A stretch of DNA of 48,969 nucleotides from Pseudomonadota bacterium (GCA_003242685.1 QGVD01000020.1:1-48969), one strand, 5' to 3'; positions 7,886 through 17,104 are shown, counted from the first letter of the stretch. Numbers and translations: made by a program. The notes: generated from the sequence alone by a model not told the origin.

Positions 7886-10800
7886 ATGTCTGACGTACGC
7901 CACGCGGTGACGAAGGCTCTCGAAGCCGGCGCATCGCAGACGACTTCGATCGATTCGAGTCTGGCAGCTTGTCTTCGTCGCGGTACAGCTTGTGCAGTGG
8001 CACTGTCGCTGCTCGGCCTGGGTACCGCCGCAACCGCTCAGGAACAGCACCAGGGACACGATGCACAGGCGATGACGCTGGAGGAGATCACGGTCACCGG
8101 ATCGCGCATCCGGCGCACCACGGACTTCTCCACGCCCAACCCGACCACCGTGGTGGATGCCGACTTCCTCGACAACCTCGGCATCGTCAACGTGGGTGAG
8201 GCGATCGCACAGCTTCCGGCGAACATCTCGAACAACACGCCGACGACGACCGGTAACGCGAACTTCTTCGCCGGCTCGACCATCGCGAACCTGCGCGGCC
8301 TGAACCCCTTCTTCGGCAGCCGCACGCTCAACCTCGTGAACAACCGGCGCTTCGTGCCCACCAATCAGGGCGACGGCGTCGACCTGAACTTCATTCCGAA
8401 GATCCTCATCGAGCGCATGGACGTGGTCACGGGCGGTGCGTCCGCGGCATACGGCTCCGGCGCCATCTCGGGCGTCACCAACATCTTCCTCAACCGCACC
8501 CTCGAGGGCGGCAGGGTCGAGGTCGACTACGGCCAGACGGGTGAGAGCGACGGCAAGGACCGGCACGCCGGCCTCGCGTTCGGCACGCGCCTCTTCGGCG
8601 ACCGCGCGCATCTCGTCGTCGGCTACGAGTGGCAGGATTCCGATCCCGTCGGCTGCGTGAACGCGCGCGACTGGTGCGCGCGGAGCGTGGGCTTCATCCA
8701 GAACCCCGACGCGGCGACGGATCCGAACGCGCCCGATTACCTGCTGCGCGAGAACGTGCGCGCGAACCAGATCAGCTACACGGGCGTGTTCCACAACTCC
8801 AACCCGGGCGCGACGCAGACGTGGCAGCTCAATGCCGCGGGCACGGGCGTCGTGCCGTTCAACATCGGTCAGGGTGACAGCACGTCGGCGTTCAGCACCG
8901 TCGTAGGCGGCGACGGCCGCAGCGTCCACCAGTACACGAACCTGCGTGCGCCGGTGGAGAAGGACGTCGCGACTGCGGTGTTCACGATGGACCTCACCGA
9001 CGCGGTGCGCATGAGCGTCGATCTGTCGTGGGGCAAGGTCGAGACGCTGAACCGCACCGGCGCGGTGGATACGCAGTTCGCCTGGATCGCGGGCGACAAC
9101 GCCTACGTGCTGCAGAATCCGGAGCTGCAGACGGTCGTCGGCGGCGGTACGTTCTTCAACAAGGACTGGACCGCGCAGGTCGACTCGTATTCGCTGTTCA
9201 GCACGGAGGTCAAGCGCGCCGCCATCGGCTTCGACGGCCGCATCGGCGACAGCTCCTGGACCTGGGACGCGTACTACCAGTTCGGCGAGACGGACCGCCT
9301 GCAGTACGTCAACGACAACCGGCACCTCAACCGCTTCCTCATGGCGCTCGACGCCGTGCTGGACGCGGACGGCAACGTCGTCTGCCGCGTGACGCGCGAC
9401 GGCTTCGCGGGTGCCGTGGCGAACAATCCGTTCGGCGGTTACGCCACTGCCAACCCGGCGCTCGCCGAAGGCTGCGTGCCGATCAACGCGTTCGGCAGCG
9501 GTGCGCTTCCGGCCGATGCCTACGACTACGCGTTCGGCTTCCTGCGCGAGGACCTCAAGTACCGGCAGCAGGTCGTCGCCGCGAACTTCTCCGGCGATCT
9601 GTGGGAAGGCGTCGGCGCCGGTCCGTTCCAGGCCGCGTTCGGTCTCGAGTTCCGCCGCGAGGAAGGTGTGAACCTGGCCGCCGAGGAAGTGCCGCTGCTC
9701 GAGCGCACGGACTACCTGATCCAGTACGGCGATTCCTTCGCGGGCGACGTGGATGTCACCGAGGCCTTCCTCGAGCTGAACACCCCGCTGCTGCGCGGCC
9801 GTCCGGGCGCTTCGCTCCTCGAGCTGAACACCGCTGTGCGCTTCTCGCGCTACGAGAACCAGGGCGGCTTCGGCACGACGGGCCTCAAGCGCGACCACGA
9901 CATGACCACCTGGAAGGTCAGTCTCGTGTACGACCCGGTCGACTGGCTGCGTCTGCGCAGCACGCGTTCGCGTGACATGCGCGCGGCCAACTTCCGCGAG
10001 CTGTACTACGGTCAGAAGATCCAGGCGGGCGGCGTGTTCGGCTTCTGCGGTCCGACGGGCACGTTCCAGACCGACCCGTGCAACTGGAGCCTCGAGGGCA
10101 ACGTCGAGCTCGATCCGGAGAAGGCCGATACGACGACCTTCGGCTTCGTGCTGACGCCGAGGGACTGGGTGCCCGGCCTGCAGTTCGCCGTGGACTACTT
10201 CCACATCGAGATCGAGGATGCCATCCAGCAGGCGAGCATCAACCGCGTGCTCGACGGCTGCCGTGAGTCGCAGCTCCAGGAGTTCTGCGATCTGATCCAG
10301 TGGGACGGCACCACCTACGACGTCGACGGCAGGACGTACCAGGGCATCGATACCGTCCGCGCGCTCGCCTTCAACGGCAGCGGCTACAAGTACGAGGGTA
10401 TCGACTTCTCGGGCAGCTACCTCTGGGATCTCGGTGACGCGGGCACGCTCAACTTCCGCCTGATCGCCACGAAGATGCTGCAGCAGAAGTTCCAGCCGAC
10501 GCCCGGACAGCCGTTCGTTGACATCGTCGGTCAGACCGGCACGTCGAACTCGTTCCTGTCGGACAACCAGCCGACGGCCGACTGGGTCGCGAACCTGACG
10601 GCCACGTACCTCCGCGGTCCGTTCAGCCTCACCGGCCTGCTCCGCTACGTCGACGACGGCATCATGGACTACCTCGGCCTCACACCGGACGATCCGGGCT
10701 ATCCGAACGTTCCGGTGGGCGGCTCGACGATGGACGTGAACCGCGTGCCGAGCTATGCGGTGTTCGGGCTCTCGGGCTCGTACCGCTTCGAGAACATCGG

Positions 10801-10966
10801 CTTCCTCGAGTCGCTGCAGATCTGGGCGGCCGTCGACAACGTGTTCGACAAGGATCCGCCGATCGCTTCGGGCGTCGGATTCGGCGGCGGCAACGGCGGC
10901 ACGAACCCGGTGTTCTTCGACACCATGGGACGTGCGTTCCGTCTCGGAATCCGCACCTCGTTCTGA
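7886..10966 (+). CDS. TonB-dependent outer-membrane receptor
   Basis: 1026 residues. An extended N-region leads to a signal peptide ending near ATAQE. A TonB box (EEITVTGSR, about 65-73) follows, then a plug domain with INNRRF-like and YGSGAISGVTNIF motifs and a long beta-barrel ending in the terminal aromatic ...LGIRTSF. The overall style is that of the large receptors of sphingomonads and Xanthomonas relatives, which take up siderophores, sugars or aromatic and terpenoid compounds. The ATG at 7886 is chosen because AGGAGAGG lies eight bases upstream. The gene stands alone with a terminator behind it, so its ligand cannot be read from an operon. No STN sensor domain is visible. Confidence 0.9.
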   Translation: MSDVRHAVTKALEAGASQTTSIDSSLAACLRRGTACAVALSLLGLGTAATAQEQHQGHDAQAMTLEEITVTGSRIRRTTDFSTPNPTTVVDADFLDNLGIVNVGEAIAQLPANISNNTPTTTGNANFFAGSTIANLRGLNPFFGSRTLNLVNNRRFVPTNQGDGVDLNFIPKILIERMDVVTGGASAAYGSGAISGVTNIFLNRTLEGGRVEVDYGQTGESDGKDRHAGLAFGTRLFGDRAHLVVGYEWQDSDPVGCVNARDWCARSVGFIQNPDAATDPNAPDYLLRENVRANQISYTGVFHNSNPGATQTWQLNAAGTGVVPFNIGQGDSTSAFSTVVGGDGRSVHQYTNLRAPVEKDVATAVFTMDLTDAVRMSVDLSWGKVETLNRTGAVDTQFAWIAGDNAYVLQNPELQTVVGGGTFFNKDWTAQVDSYSLFSTEVKRAAIGFDGRIGDSSWTWDAYYQFGETDRLQYVNDNRHLNRFLMALDAVLDADGNVVCRVTRDGFAGAVANNPFGGYATANPALAEGCVPINAFGSGALPADAYDYAFGFLREDLKYRQQVVAANFSGDLWEGVGAGPFQAAFGLEFRREEGVNLAAEEVPLLERTDYLIQYGDSFAGDVDVTEAFLELNTPLLRGRPGASLLELNTAVRFSRYENQGGFGTTGLKRDHDMTTWKVSLVYDPVDWLRLRSTRSRDMRAANFRELYYGQKIQAGGVFGFCGPTGTFQTDPCNWSLEGNVELDPEKADTTTFGFVLTPRDWVPGLQFAVDYFHIEIEDAIQQASINRVLDGCRESQLQEFCDLIQWDGTTYDVDGRTYQGIDTVRALAFNGSGYKYEGIDFSGSYLWDLGDAGTLNFRLIATKMLQQKFQPTPGQPFVDIVGQTGTSNSFLSDNQPTADWVANLTATYLRGPFSLTGLLRYVDDGIMDYLGLTPDDPGYPNVPVGGSTMDVNRVPSYAVFGLSGSYRFENIGFLESLQIWAAVDNVFDKDPPIASGVGFGGGNGGTNPVFFDTMGRAFRLGIRTSF

Positions 10967-11004
10967 GGCATGCTCGTGACATAAAGAGATCGTTTCGAGC
11001 CTCG

Positions 11005-11037
11005 AGGGCCGCATCCGAAAGGGCGCGGCCCTTTTTC
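11005..11037 (+). terminator. Rho-independent terminator of the TonB receptor gene
   Basis: Stem AGGGCCGC (11005-11012) pairs with GCGGCCCT (11025-11032), and TTTTTCTTT follows. It lies 38 bases after the receptor stop. Confidence 0.85.
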
Positions 11038-11163
11038 TTTGTGCCGCGGACGCCACAGTTTTCCGTGGCCTGCCTCGAGCCGGGCCGTTCGGCATGGACA
11101 TTGCACGGCCTAAGCTGCGTGAAGCCCGGAAACCAAAGAGGAAAGGACGATAAGGAGGGTCAC

Positions 11164-11364
11164 ATGGCTTCCCTGATTCCGACGAGGCGCACGGTGCGTG
11201 CGCCGGTTCTCGACGACGCGAGGCTGCCGCCGCTGGTGGAGAGCGTGGAGCTCGGACCCGGCGAGGACGTGCTGTGGCACTGGAAGCAGACGCCGCACGG
11301 CCGCCAGATCACCGGCTACACGATCCTCAAGCCCCGCCTGCAACCCGCACTGCTGCCCGGCTAG
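11164..11364 (+). CDS. Small hypothetical protein, 66 residues
   Basis: Preceded by an excellent ribosome binding site (AAGGAGG, five bases before the ATG). The product has no signal peptide, membrane segment or cysteine; it is rich in prolines and ends ...KPRLQPALLPG. No family is recognised. It is followed immediately by a 21-base palindrome and then the ECF sigma operon. It could be an independent small gene or belong to the sigma regulon. Confidence 0.6.
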   Translation: MASLIPTRRTVRAPVLDDARLPPLVESVELGPGEDVLWHWKQTPHGRQITGYTILKPRLQPALLPG

Positions 11365-11371
11365 CGCACGG

Positions 11372-11392
11372 CGGGCAGGAACTTCCTGCCCG
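11372..11392. repeat. 21-base palindrome CGGGCAGGAA-C-TTCCTGCCCG
   Basis: Perfect 10-base arms around one central base, eight bases after the small gene. It could be a transcription terminator stem (no clear T run follows) or an operator for the sigma operon. A second related dyad, CGGGAA-CTTT-TTCCCG, lies at 11445-11460; both contain GGAACTT. Confidence 0.55.
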
Positions 11393-11444
11393 TGGATGAA
11401 AAAACGACGCACGGCCGCCGCTCCGTCTCCTCTCCCACGGCGGC

Positions 11445-11478
11445 CGGGAACTTTTTCCCGCGCCCGCGGCAATACCTT
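11445..11478 (+). promoter_or_regulatory. Candidate ECF-type autoregulatory promoter
   Basis: GGGAACTTT at 11446-11454 resembles the GGAACTT -35 element of many ECF sigma factors and lies 61 bases before the sigma start. The GC-rich spacer and AATACC further on could hold the -10 region, which for ECF factors is variable. The call rests on the -35 match and its position only. Confidence 0.35.
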
Positions 11479-11514
11479 GTGCAGGCATCGGTGCCTGGGG
11501 TCACAGGGTTCGAC

Positions 11515-12198
11515 ATGCAGGACGGGGCGGCGGACGGCGAGCTCGTCGAGCGACTCAGGGACGGCGATCCCGCCGCCGCCCGCAGTCTTTACGAGCGCTA
11601 CGGCCGGGCGATCCTGCGCTTCGCGCTCGCCATGACGGGCTGCCGCGAGACCGCCGAGGACATCGTTCACGACACTTTCGTCGAGCTGATGCGCCGCCCG
11701 CCGCGTTTCGAGCCCGAGCGCGGTCCGTTCGTCGCCTATCTCTACGGCATCGCGCGCCACAGGCTCACGCGCCATCTGCGCGGCATGGCGCCGCCCGGCG
11801 ACGCGCCGGCCGAAACGGGGAGCGAAACCCTGCCGATGCAGGCGGCACCAGTCACTTTCGACTCGGCCGAGGACGAGGTGAGCCGCGAGCAGCTCATCGA
11901 GCGCGTGCGCGCCGCGATCTTCGAGCTGCCGCCGGTGCACCGGGAAGTGATCGTGCTGTGTGAGCTCGAAGAGCTGTCCTACCAGATCGCGGCAGAAGTG
12001 CTCGAGTGTCCGATCGGAACCGTTCGCTCGCGCCTGCATCGAGCCCGCGCCCTGCTCGCGGCGCGCCTGAGCGAAGCCGAAGGTGCGTCTGCGTCGGTCG
12101 CGGCGGATCGAACTGCGCCCCGACGTGAGACCGATCGCCACGCGCCGCTGGATCCGCAGACGCCGATGCTGTTCGATTACCGGAGGACGCTGTCATGA
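11515..12198 (+). CDS. ECF-family RNA polymerase sigma factor
   Basis: About 227 residues from the ATG at 11515; the 41 upstream codons of the open frame do not look protein-like. Region 2 covers LYERYGRAILRFAL through AEDIVHDTFVELMR to YLYGIARHRLTRHLR (about 20-90). Region 4 covers ELPPVHREVIVLCELEELSY and the helix-turn-helix IAAEVLECPIGTVRSRLHRAR (about 140-190). A 35-residue tail follows. It directs RNA polymerase to a stress- or envelope-related regulon. The stop overlaps the start of the next gene by four bases (ATGA), the usual coupling between an ECF factor and its anti-sigma protein. Confidence 0.88.
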   Translation: MQDGAADGELVERLRDGDPAAARSLYERYGRAILRFALAMTGCRETAEDIVHDTFVELMRRPPRFEPERGPFVAYLYGIARHRLTRHLRGMAPPGDAPAETGSETLPMQAAPVTFDSAEDEVSREQLIERVRAAIFELPPVHREVIVLCELEELSYQIAAEVLECPIGTVRSRLHRARALLAARLSEAEGASASVAADRTAPRRETDRHAPLDPQTPMLFDYRRTLS

Positions 12199-12731
12199 AT
12201 TCCACCCACGACGAGCGTCTGAGCGAAGCACTGCGCCTTTACCGCGACACGCTGCGCGAAGAGCGTCCGTCGCCGCAGCTCGATACGCGGATCGAAGCCG
12301 CGATCACGCAGCACGTGTCCCGGCGTGCGCCTTCGAGGCGTGCACCTTCACGATGGCGAGTCGCGGCATGGTCGGCAGCAGCGAGTCTTGCGGCAATCGC
12401 GGCGGGCGTGCTCGCGCTGCGTCCATGGTCTGCTGCGACGATCGAAGAGATTTCCTCCAAGCCGGCATCCGTGCCGACAGCGGCCGCGGGGACGCCTGTC
12501 GTGAACGATCCGGTCGTGAATGCGGCAGCAGTCGACATGCCCTGGCATGCGGCGGATCTCTCACCGTGGCCCGTCGATGCGGCCATCGTGCGAGTGCGCG
12601 GGAGCCTGGCGACGGATTCCGCGCGGATGAGCGGAAACGTGCCACGACGTCAGTACTGGGTCGATGTGCGACTCACGAGCGACGGCTCGATGCGCATCGT
12701 CGGAGTCGAACCGATCTACGAAGACTTCTGA
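12195..12731 (+). CDS. Putative membrane-bound anti-sigma factor
   Basis: 178 residues: an acidic/basic cytoplasmic helix region (1-50), one transmembrane segment (about 54-76, WRVAAWSAAASLAAIAAGVL) and a periplasmic domain of about 100 residues. The topology, size and four-base overlap with the sigma gene suggest an anti-sigma factor that holds the sigma factor at the membrane. No ZAS motif (H-x3-C-x2-C) is present and sequence similarity is not evident, so the role is inferred from context. GGAGGA precedes the ATG. Confidence 0.6.
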   Translation: MNSTHDERLSEALRLYRDTLREERPSPQLDTRIEAAITQHVSRRAPSRRAPSRWRVAAWSAAASLAAIAAGVLALRPWSAATIEEISSKPASVPTAAAGTPVVNDPVVNAAAVDMPWHAADLSPWPVDAAIVRVRGSLATDSARMSGNVPRRQYWVDVRLTSDGSMRIVGVEPIYEDF

Positions 12732-12743
12732 AGGAGAAGAACG

Positions 12744-13688
12744 ATGAAACCGGTGTCACGCACACTGTCGCTCGCGGCGCTCGGCCTCGTGCCGCTCTGT
12801 GCCGCCGCTCAGCACGCGCCGGGCGCACCGCCGACGCCCGGTGCACCGCCCACGCCCGGTGCACCGCCCACGCCCGGTGTGATGGTGCGCAGCATCGTCG
12901 CGCACTGCCCGCCCGGCGAAGAGTCCCCCGATGGCCGCACGGCCCCGCCTGCACCTCAGGTCACGAAGGGCGCGCCGTATTCCGCCGTGGGCAGGAGCGA
13001 GACGGTGACGACGCTCGCGGACGGCAATCGCATCGTGCGTGAGCACACCACACGCTACTACCGCGACAGCGAGGGACGCACGCGCATCGAGCACGAGATC
13101 ACGGGCGTCGGCCCGTTCACCGTCGCCGAGCCGCACACGATCGTCATGATCCACGACCCCGTGGCCGGCAAGCGCTACGTGCTGCATCCGGCGCAGAAGC
13201 TCGCGAGCGTGATCCCCGAGGGCGCGACGATCGCGATCGGTCACGGCACGCCTGCCGGTCACGTCACGATGCGCTCGGCGCCCGGAGCAGGGAACGCCGT
13301 GATCATGTCGTCGTCGCCGATGGGCGCGGCACCGCCGCCCTGCCCTGCGGGCCCGGCGCAGAGGCCCGCGGAGCCCGTTTCGCTCGGCGAGAAGACGATC
13401 GATGGTCTCCTCGTGCAGGGCAGCCGGACCGAGCTCCAGATCCCAGCGGGTGAGATGGGCAACGAGCTGCCGATCACGATCAGCAGCGAGCAGTGGTTCA
13501 GTCCGGACCTCGGCGTCGTGGTCGCGAGCACGCACCGCGATCCGCTCGTGGGCGAGACCACGTTCAGGCTGGAGAACATCGTGCGCGAGGAGCCCGATCC
13601 TTCGCTCTTCACGATCCCCGCGGATTACGAGCGGCGCGAGATGCCGCCTCCCGAGCGGCGGCGCCTCGAGATCAGGCAGCGTCCGTGA
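12744..13688 (+). CDS. Secreted/periplasmic protein with APPTPG repeats
   Basis: 314 residues with a signal peptide (MKPVSRTLSLAALGLVPLCAAAQ), a short proline-rich linker made of three PGAPPT units, and a soluble domain with a typical patch ADGNRIVREHTTRYYRDSEGRTRIE. Similar sequences occur as uncharacterised exported proteins in high-GC Gram-negative bacteria. It starts 12 bases after the anti-sigma-like gene with AAGGAG upstream and is probably the third gene of the sigma operon, perhaps a periplasmic sensor or effector. Its end overlaps the converging glcF by 17 bases. Confidence 0.65.
   Translation: MKPVSRTLSLAALGLVPLCAAAQHAPGAPPTPGAPPTPGAPPTPGVMVRSIVAHCPPGEESPDGRTAPPAPQVTKGAPYSAVGRSETVTTLADGNRIVREHTTRYYRDSEGRTRIEHEITGVGPFTVAEPHTIVMIHDPVAGKRYVLHPAQKLASVIPEGATIAIGHGTPAGHVTMRSAPGAGNAVIMSSSPMGAAPPPCPAGPAQRPAEPVSLGEKTIDGLLVQGSRTELQIPAGEMGNELPITISSEQWFSPDLGVVVASTHRDPLVGETTFRLENIVREEPDPSLFTIPADYERREMPPPERRRLEIRQRP
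12822..12877 (+). repeat. 18-base tandem repeat, about three copies
   Basis: The unit GGTGCACCGCCCACGCCC encodes GAPPTP. Copies two and three are identical in sequence; the first differs at a few positions. Such a repeat may vary in number between strains. Confidence 0.8.
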
Positions 13689-14997
13689 GTGACTCGAGCC
13701 CCGGCGGGGTCGGCCCGCCGGTGGCCCAGTCGAGCAGCTCCACGGTGTGGACGACCGGAATGCGCGTGCCCTGAGCGATCTGGTGCATGCAGCCGAGATT
13801 GCCCGCGGCCACGACGTCCGGTCGGACACTCTCGATGTTCCGCACCTTGCGCTCGCGAAGCCGGTCCGCGAGCTCCGGCTGAAGCATGTTGTACGTGCCC
13901 GCGGAGCCGCAGCACAGGTGACCCTCGGGCACCTCGATCACTTCGAATCCTGCGGCGCGCAGCAGGCCGATCGGATGCTGGTGGATCTTCTGCCCGTGCT
14001 GCAGCGAGCATGCCGAGTGATAGGCGACTCGCAGTCCCCGGACGTTCCGGCGTGGCGCGAGGTCACCCGGATCGAGCAGCTCCGTAACGTCGCGCGCGAG
14101 CTCGGAAACACGTGCAGCCGGGGCGGCATAGCGCTCGTCCCTGCGGAACAGAAAGCCGTAGTCCTTGAGCATCGTGCCGCAGCCGCTCGCGTTGACCACG
14201 ATGGCATCGAGGCCGTGTGATGCGAGCTCCCCGTTCCACGCTTCGATGTCGGCGATCGCCTGCGCACGCATGTCCTCCTCGCGACCGAGGTGATGCACGA
14301 GCGCTCCGCAGCAGCCCGTGCCGCGCGCGACGATCACTTCGATACCGAGGCGGCCGAGCAGACGGATCGTCGCGTCGTTCACCGAAGGCCGCAGCACCGG
14401 CTGAACGCAGCCCGGGAGCAACGCCACGCGGCGCACTGCGCGGCTCGCACGCTCTTCTGCCGGCTTCGCGGCAGCCGGCGTCGGTTCCGTGACGTCACTT
14501 CCCGATGCAGGCGGAGTGACTGCCGCGAGATCCAGCATCGTCCGCAGGCGCTGCGGCAGCAGCGATCTCATCGGCCGGGCAAATCGCGCCGCGCGCAACG
14601 CGAAGCGGAAGCGCGCCGGATGCGGCAGCACGAACGCGAGGAGCGAGCGCAGCGCGCGCTCGCGCCAGGGCCGTCGATAGGTTCGTTCGATGTGCCGCCG
14701 GGCGTGATCGATGAGATGCATGTAGTGCACGCCCGAGGGACACGTCGTCATGCAGGAAAGACACGTGAGGCACCTGTCCAGATGCTTCACGGTGATCGCA
14801 TCGGCCGGCCGGCCGCGCTCGAGCATGTCCTTGGCGAGATAGATGCGGCCGCGCGGACCGTCGAGCTCGTCACCCGTGAGCAGGTACGTGGGACAGGTCG
14901 CCGTGCAGAAACCGCAGTGCACGCACGCACGCAGGATGCGGTCGCACTCCGCGATGTCCGGATCAGCGAGCTGCGCTTGCGTGAAGCGGGTCTGCAT
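13672..14997 (-). CDS. glcF: Glycolate oxidase iron-sulfur subunit
   Basis: 441 residues. Two [4Fe-4S] cysteine clusters lie near the N-terminus, CVHCGFCTATCP (about 25-36) and CLTCLSCMTTCP (about 76-87). Two CCG-type cysteine-rich domains follow, with GTGCCGALVHHLG and HLCCGSAGTYN. GlcF receives electrons from the flavin subunits GlcD/GlcE during oxidation of glycolate to glyoxylate and passes them to the respiratory chain at the inner membrane. It starts three bases after the glcE stop, so the two are cotranscribed. Confidence 0.93.
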   Translation of the reverse strand: MQTRFTQAQLADPDIAECDRILRACVHCGFCTATCPTYLLTGDELDGPRGRIYLAKDMLERGRPADAITVKHLDRCLTCLSCMTTCPSGVHYMHLIDHARRHIERTYRRPWRERALRSLLAFVLPHPARFRFALRAARFARPMRSLLPQRLRTMLDLAAVTPPASGSDVTEPTPAAAKPAEERASRAVRRVALLPGCVQPVLRPSVNDATIRLLGRLGIEVIVARGTGCCGALVHHLGREEDMRAQAIADIEAWNGELASHGLDAIVVNASGCGTMLKDYGFLFRRDERYAAPAARVSELARDVTELLDPGDLAPRRNVRGLRVAYHSACSLQHGQKIHQHPIGLLRAAGFEVIEVPEGHLCCGSAGTYNMLQPELADRLRERKVRNIESVRPDVVAAGNLGCMHQIAQGTRIPVVHTVELLDWATGGPTPPGLESLTDAA

Positions 14998-15000
14998 GGA

Positions 15001-16230
15001 TCAGGCGTCCGGAAACATGCGGCCGGGATTGAGAACGCCGGCCGGATCGAACTGCGTCTTCACGCGCCGTGAGAGCGCGGCGAGCGGTGCAGACTGCGGC
15101 ATGAAGACATCCGTGCGCGCGCGGATTTCCTCCGGTGCACGGATCAGCGTGGCGTGACCGCCGGCATTGCCGAGCGCGCCGCGCACCTCTGCCGCACGCG
15201 CATCGCGGTCGTCCGGCAGGCGCAGCCAGATGAGTCCGCCGCCCCAGTCGAGAAAGTACTGCGCTTCGGGGATCGAGCTCCGCACGCGCTCGATGACGGC
15301 GGCGGATCCGGCAGGCGGCACCGAGAGTCTCCAGACGATGCGCATCGACCCCTGCGGCTCGACGAAAGGCCACACGTCTCGCACGGCCTGCCAGAACGCG
15401 TGCGACTGAGTCTGTTCGATCACGGCGAGCGTGCCGGCCGAAGTTACCTGCTCACGGACCCGCGAGAGGCGGAACTCGACCGACGGCGCCACTCCTTCGA
15501 ACCGTAGCGCGGTGATCGGCGCGCCGCCGACGGCAGAAGGCAGCGGGACGTGAGGCAGCTCGAGTCCCGCGGGAAGATGACACGCGCCAGAGATTTCGGC
15601 CGGCGTCTGCAGGACGTCGATCATCAGCCGCACGGCAGCCTGCAGCTCGGGACCGGCAACGAGCAGCGTTCGCTCGACGGGCGCACGCGGCAGCACCTTG
15701 AGCGTGATCTCCGTGAGGACCGCGAGCGTGCCGTACGAGCCCGTGAGGAGCTTGGGCAGGTCGTAGCCGGTGACGTTCTTCACCACCTTGCCGCCGGAAA
15801 CGAAGCGTTCTCCCCTTCCCGACACGGCGACGCAGCCGAGCACGTGATCGCGCACGGCGCCTGCCTTGAACCGTCGTGGACCTGAAAGTCCCGTGCCGAA
15901 GCCGCCGCCGTGCGATGCGCGGACGGCGGGATTGCCGAGCAGTGCACCGAGCTCCGGCGGCTCGCACGCAAGACACTGGTTGCGCTCGGCGAGCACGGCC
16001 TCGAGATGCTGCAGAGGAGTTCCCGCCTGCACCGTGACCACGAGCTCCTCCGGCTCGTACGAGACGATGCCCGACAGCGCGGTGATGTCCACCATGTGAG
16101 CGGCCCGCACGGGACGGCCGAGCGCGCGCTTGCTGCCGCCCGTGACGATCTCGAGGGCCTCCGCGTTGCTCGCGGCTGCCCGGACGACGTCGACGAGCTC
16201 ACCGGGATTCGATGGAACGAAACGCGCCAT
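15001..16230 (-). CDS. glcE: Glycolate oxidase FAD-binding subunit GlcE
   Basis: 409 residues of the FAD-linked oxidase (PCMH) family. VTGGSKRALGRPV and the VQAGTPLQHLEAVLAERNQ region form the FAD-binding half; GGKVVKNVTGYDLPKLLTGSYGTL is the characteristic GlcE motif. The C-terminus ends in FDPAGVLNPGRMFP. It is shorter than GlcD, as usual, and is thought to support assembly or electron transfer in the GlcDEF complex. The FNR-type regulator gene lies upstream on the same strand after a 69-base gap. Confidence 0.92.
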   Translation of the reverse strand: MARFVPSNPGELVDVVRAAASNAEALEIVTGGSKRALGRPVRAAHMVDITALSGIVSYEPEELVVTVQAGTPLQHLEAVLAERNQCLACEPPELGALLGNPAVRASHGGGFGTGLSGPRRFKAGAVRDHVLGCVAVSGRGERFVSGGKVVKNVTGYDLPKLLTGSYGTLAVLTEITLKVLPRAPVERTLLVAGPELQAAVRLMIDVLQTPAEISGACHLPAGLELPHVPLPSAVGGAPITALRFEGVAPSVEFRLSRVREQVTSAGTLAVIEQTQSHAFWQAVRDVWPFVEPQGSMRIVWRLSVPPAGSAAVIERVRSSIPEAQYFLDWGGGLIWLRLPDDRDARAAEVRGALGNAGGHATLIRAPEEIRARTDVFMPQSAPLAALSRRVKTQFDPAGVLNPGRMFPDA

Positions 16231-16299
16231 GGTGCGCCGATCTTGCAGAAGCCGCGCTGCGGACGCCAGCCGCGACGCGCGGTTCGCCGCGGCGCTTCC

Positions 16300-16998
16300 C
16301 TACGACGCAGCGAACGCAGCGGATCGATGAGGCGGTGACTGCAGGGTGACGGAGCGTCCTTTCACTTCCAGACGCCCGCTCCGCTGGAGCTGCGCGAGCG
16401 CCCGGACTACCGTCTCTTCCGCGAGTCCGAGATGGGAACCGATCTCCGCGCGCGTCATCGGCAGGAGCAGGCTCGCGTCCGACACGCGCATGCGCCGCGC
16501 GAAGTCCTCGATGAATGCGGCAACCCGCTCGATCGCCGGGAGTCCGGCCCACGGTTTCGCGGCCGAATCGAGCTGACCCGCCGTCTTGCGCAGGAGCCTC
16601 TCGAGAAGCGCCGCGGAGCCCGAGACGCGCTGCGGCCACTTGAGCCGGCACACCGTCGTGGAACACGCGGCGGTTGCGGTGAAGGAATGGACTCCGCGCG
16701 ACCATCCTTCGAGCCCGACCAGCTCTCCCGGCAGGCGGAAGCCTGCGATTCGCTCCGTCCCGTCGGGCATCGTCTCGCGCAGCGTGAGGCACCCTGCAAC
16801 GACGATGCAGGCCGCCTCGAAGCGCTCGCCCTGCGCGAAGAGCGTGGTGCCACGTTCGAGCCGGGGTTGACGCTGCACGTGAAGTCCAAAGCCCTGCGGC
16901 AGCTTCTCTCCCCAGCAGCGACGCACGGACGGACAATCCGCGCAGTCGACGTCGGTTCCGCAGCGGGCGCGGCGTGCGGTTCTCATCGTTCGATACAT
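16300..16998 (-). CDS. FNR-type (Crp/Fnr) transcription regulator, probable [4Fe-4S] oxygen sensor
   Basis: From the ATG at 16998 the protein has 232 residues with cysteines at 19, 22 and 28 (C-x2-C-x5-C). This is the exact spacing of the three N-terminal cluster ligands of E. coli FNR (20, 23, 29) and supports this start over the ATG at 17037. Later cysteines (for example in ATAACSTTVC) could give the fourth ligand. A cyclic-nucleotide-like beta-roll, dimer helix and C-terminal helix-turn-helix (EIGSHLGLAEETVVRALAQL) follow. The recognition helix keeps E and R of FNR's E-xx-SR but has V for S. It is likely an anaerobic activator. An FNR-like box lies between it and divergent ompW. Confidence 0.85.
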   Translation of the reverse strand: MYRTMRTARRARCGTDVDCADCPSVRRCWGEKLPQGFGLHVQRQPRLERGTTLFAQGERFEAACIVVAGCLTLRETMPDGTERIAGFRLPGELVGLEGWSRGVHSFTATAACSTTVCRLKWPQRVSGSAALLERLLRKTAGQLDSAAKPWAGLPAIERVAAFIEDFARRMRVSDASLLLPMTRAEIGSHLGLAEETVVRALAQLQRSGRLEVKGRSVTLQSPPHRSAAFAAS

Positions 16999-17090
16999 CG
17001 CCCGCGACCTTAAGCCTGCGCGCTGCCCGAGCGGCATAGGTGATTACCGCAGAGACTCGCGGAAGCTCACTATTCGCCTCCGCTTCCGGG

Positions 17091-17104
17091 TTGACGAATG
17101 TCAA
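17091..17104. promoter_or_regulatory. FNR-like box TTGAC-N4-GTCAA
   Basis: A perfect dyad close to the FNR consensus TTGAT-N4-ATCAA, between the divergent FNR-type regulator and ompW genes. If TAGCAT at 17127-17132 is the -10 hexamer of ompW, transcription starts near 17139 and the box is centred at about -41.5, the class II activation position. Confidence 0.72.

Noticed and set aside
7823..11101. 1092-residue open frame on the minus strand
   Set aside because: It lies fully antisense to a TonB receptor with clear motifs, is dominated by R, A, V and E, and has no family pattern. It is a by-product of high GC.
17071..17085. CTCACTATTCGCC in the ompW region, similar to the island box
   Set aside because: One base shorter in the T run and without AATT at the required distance; probably chance.
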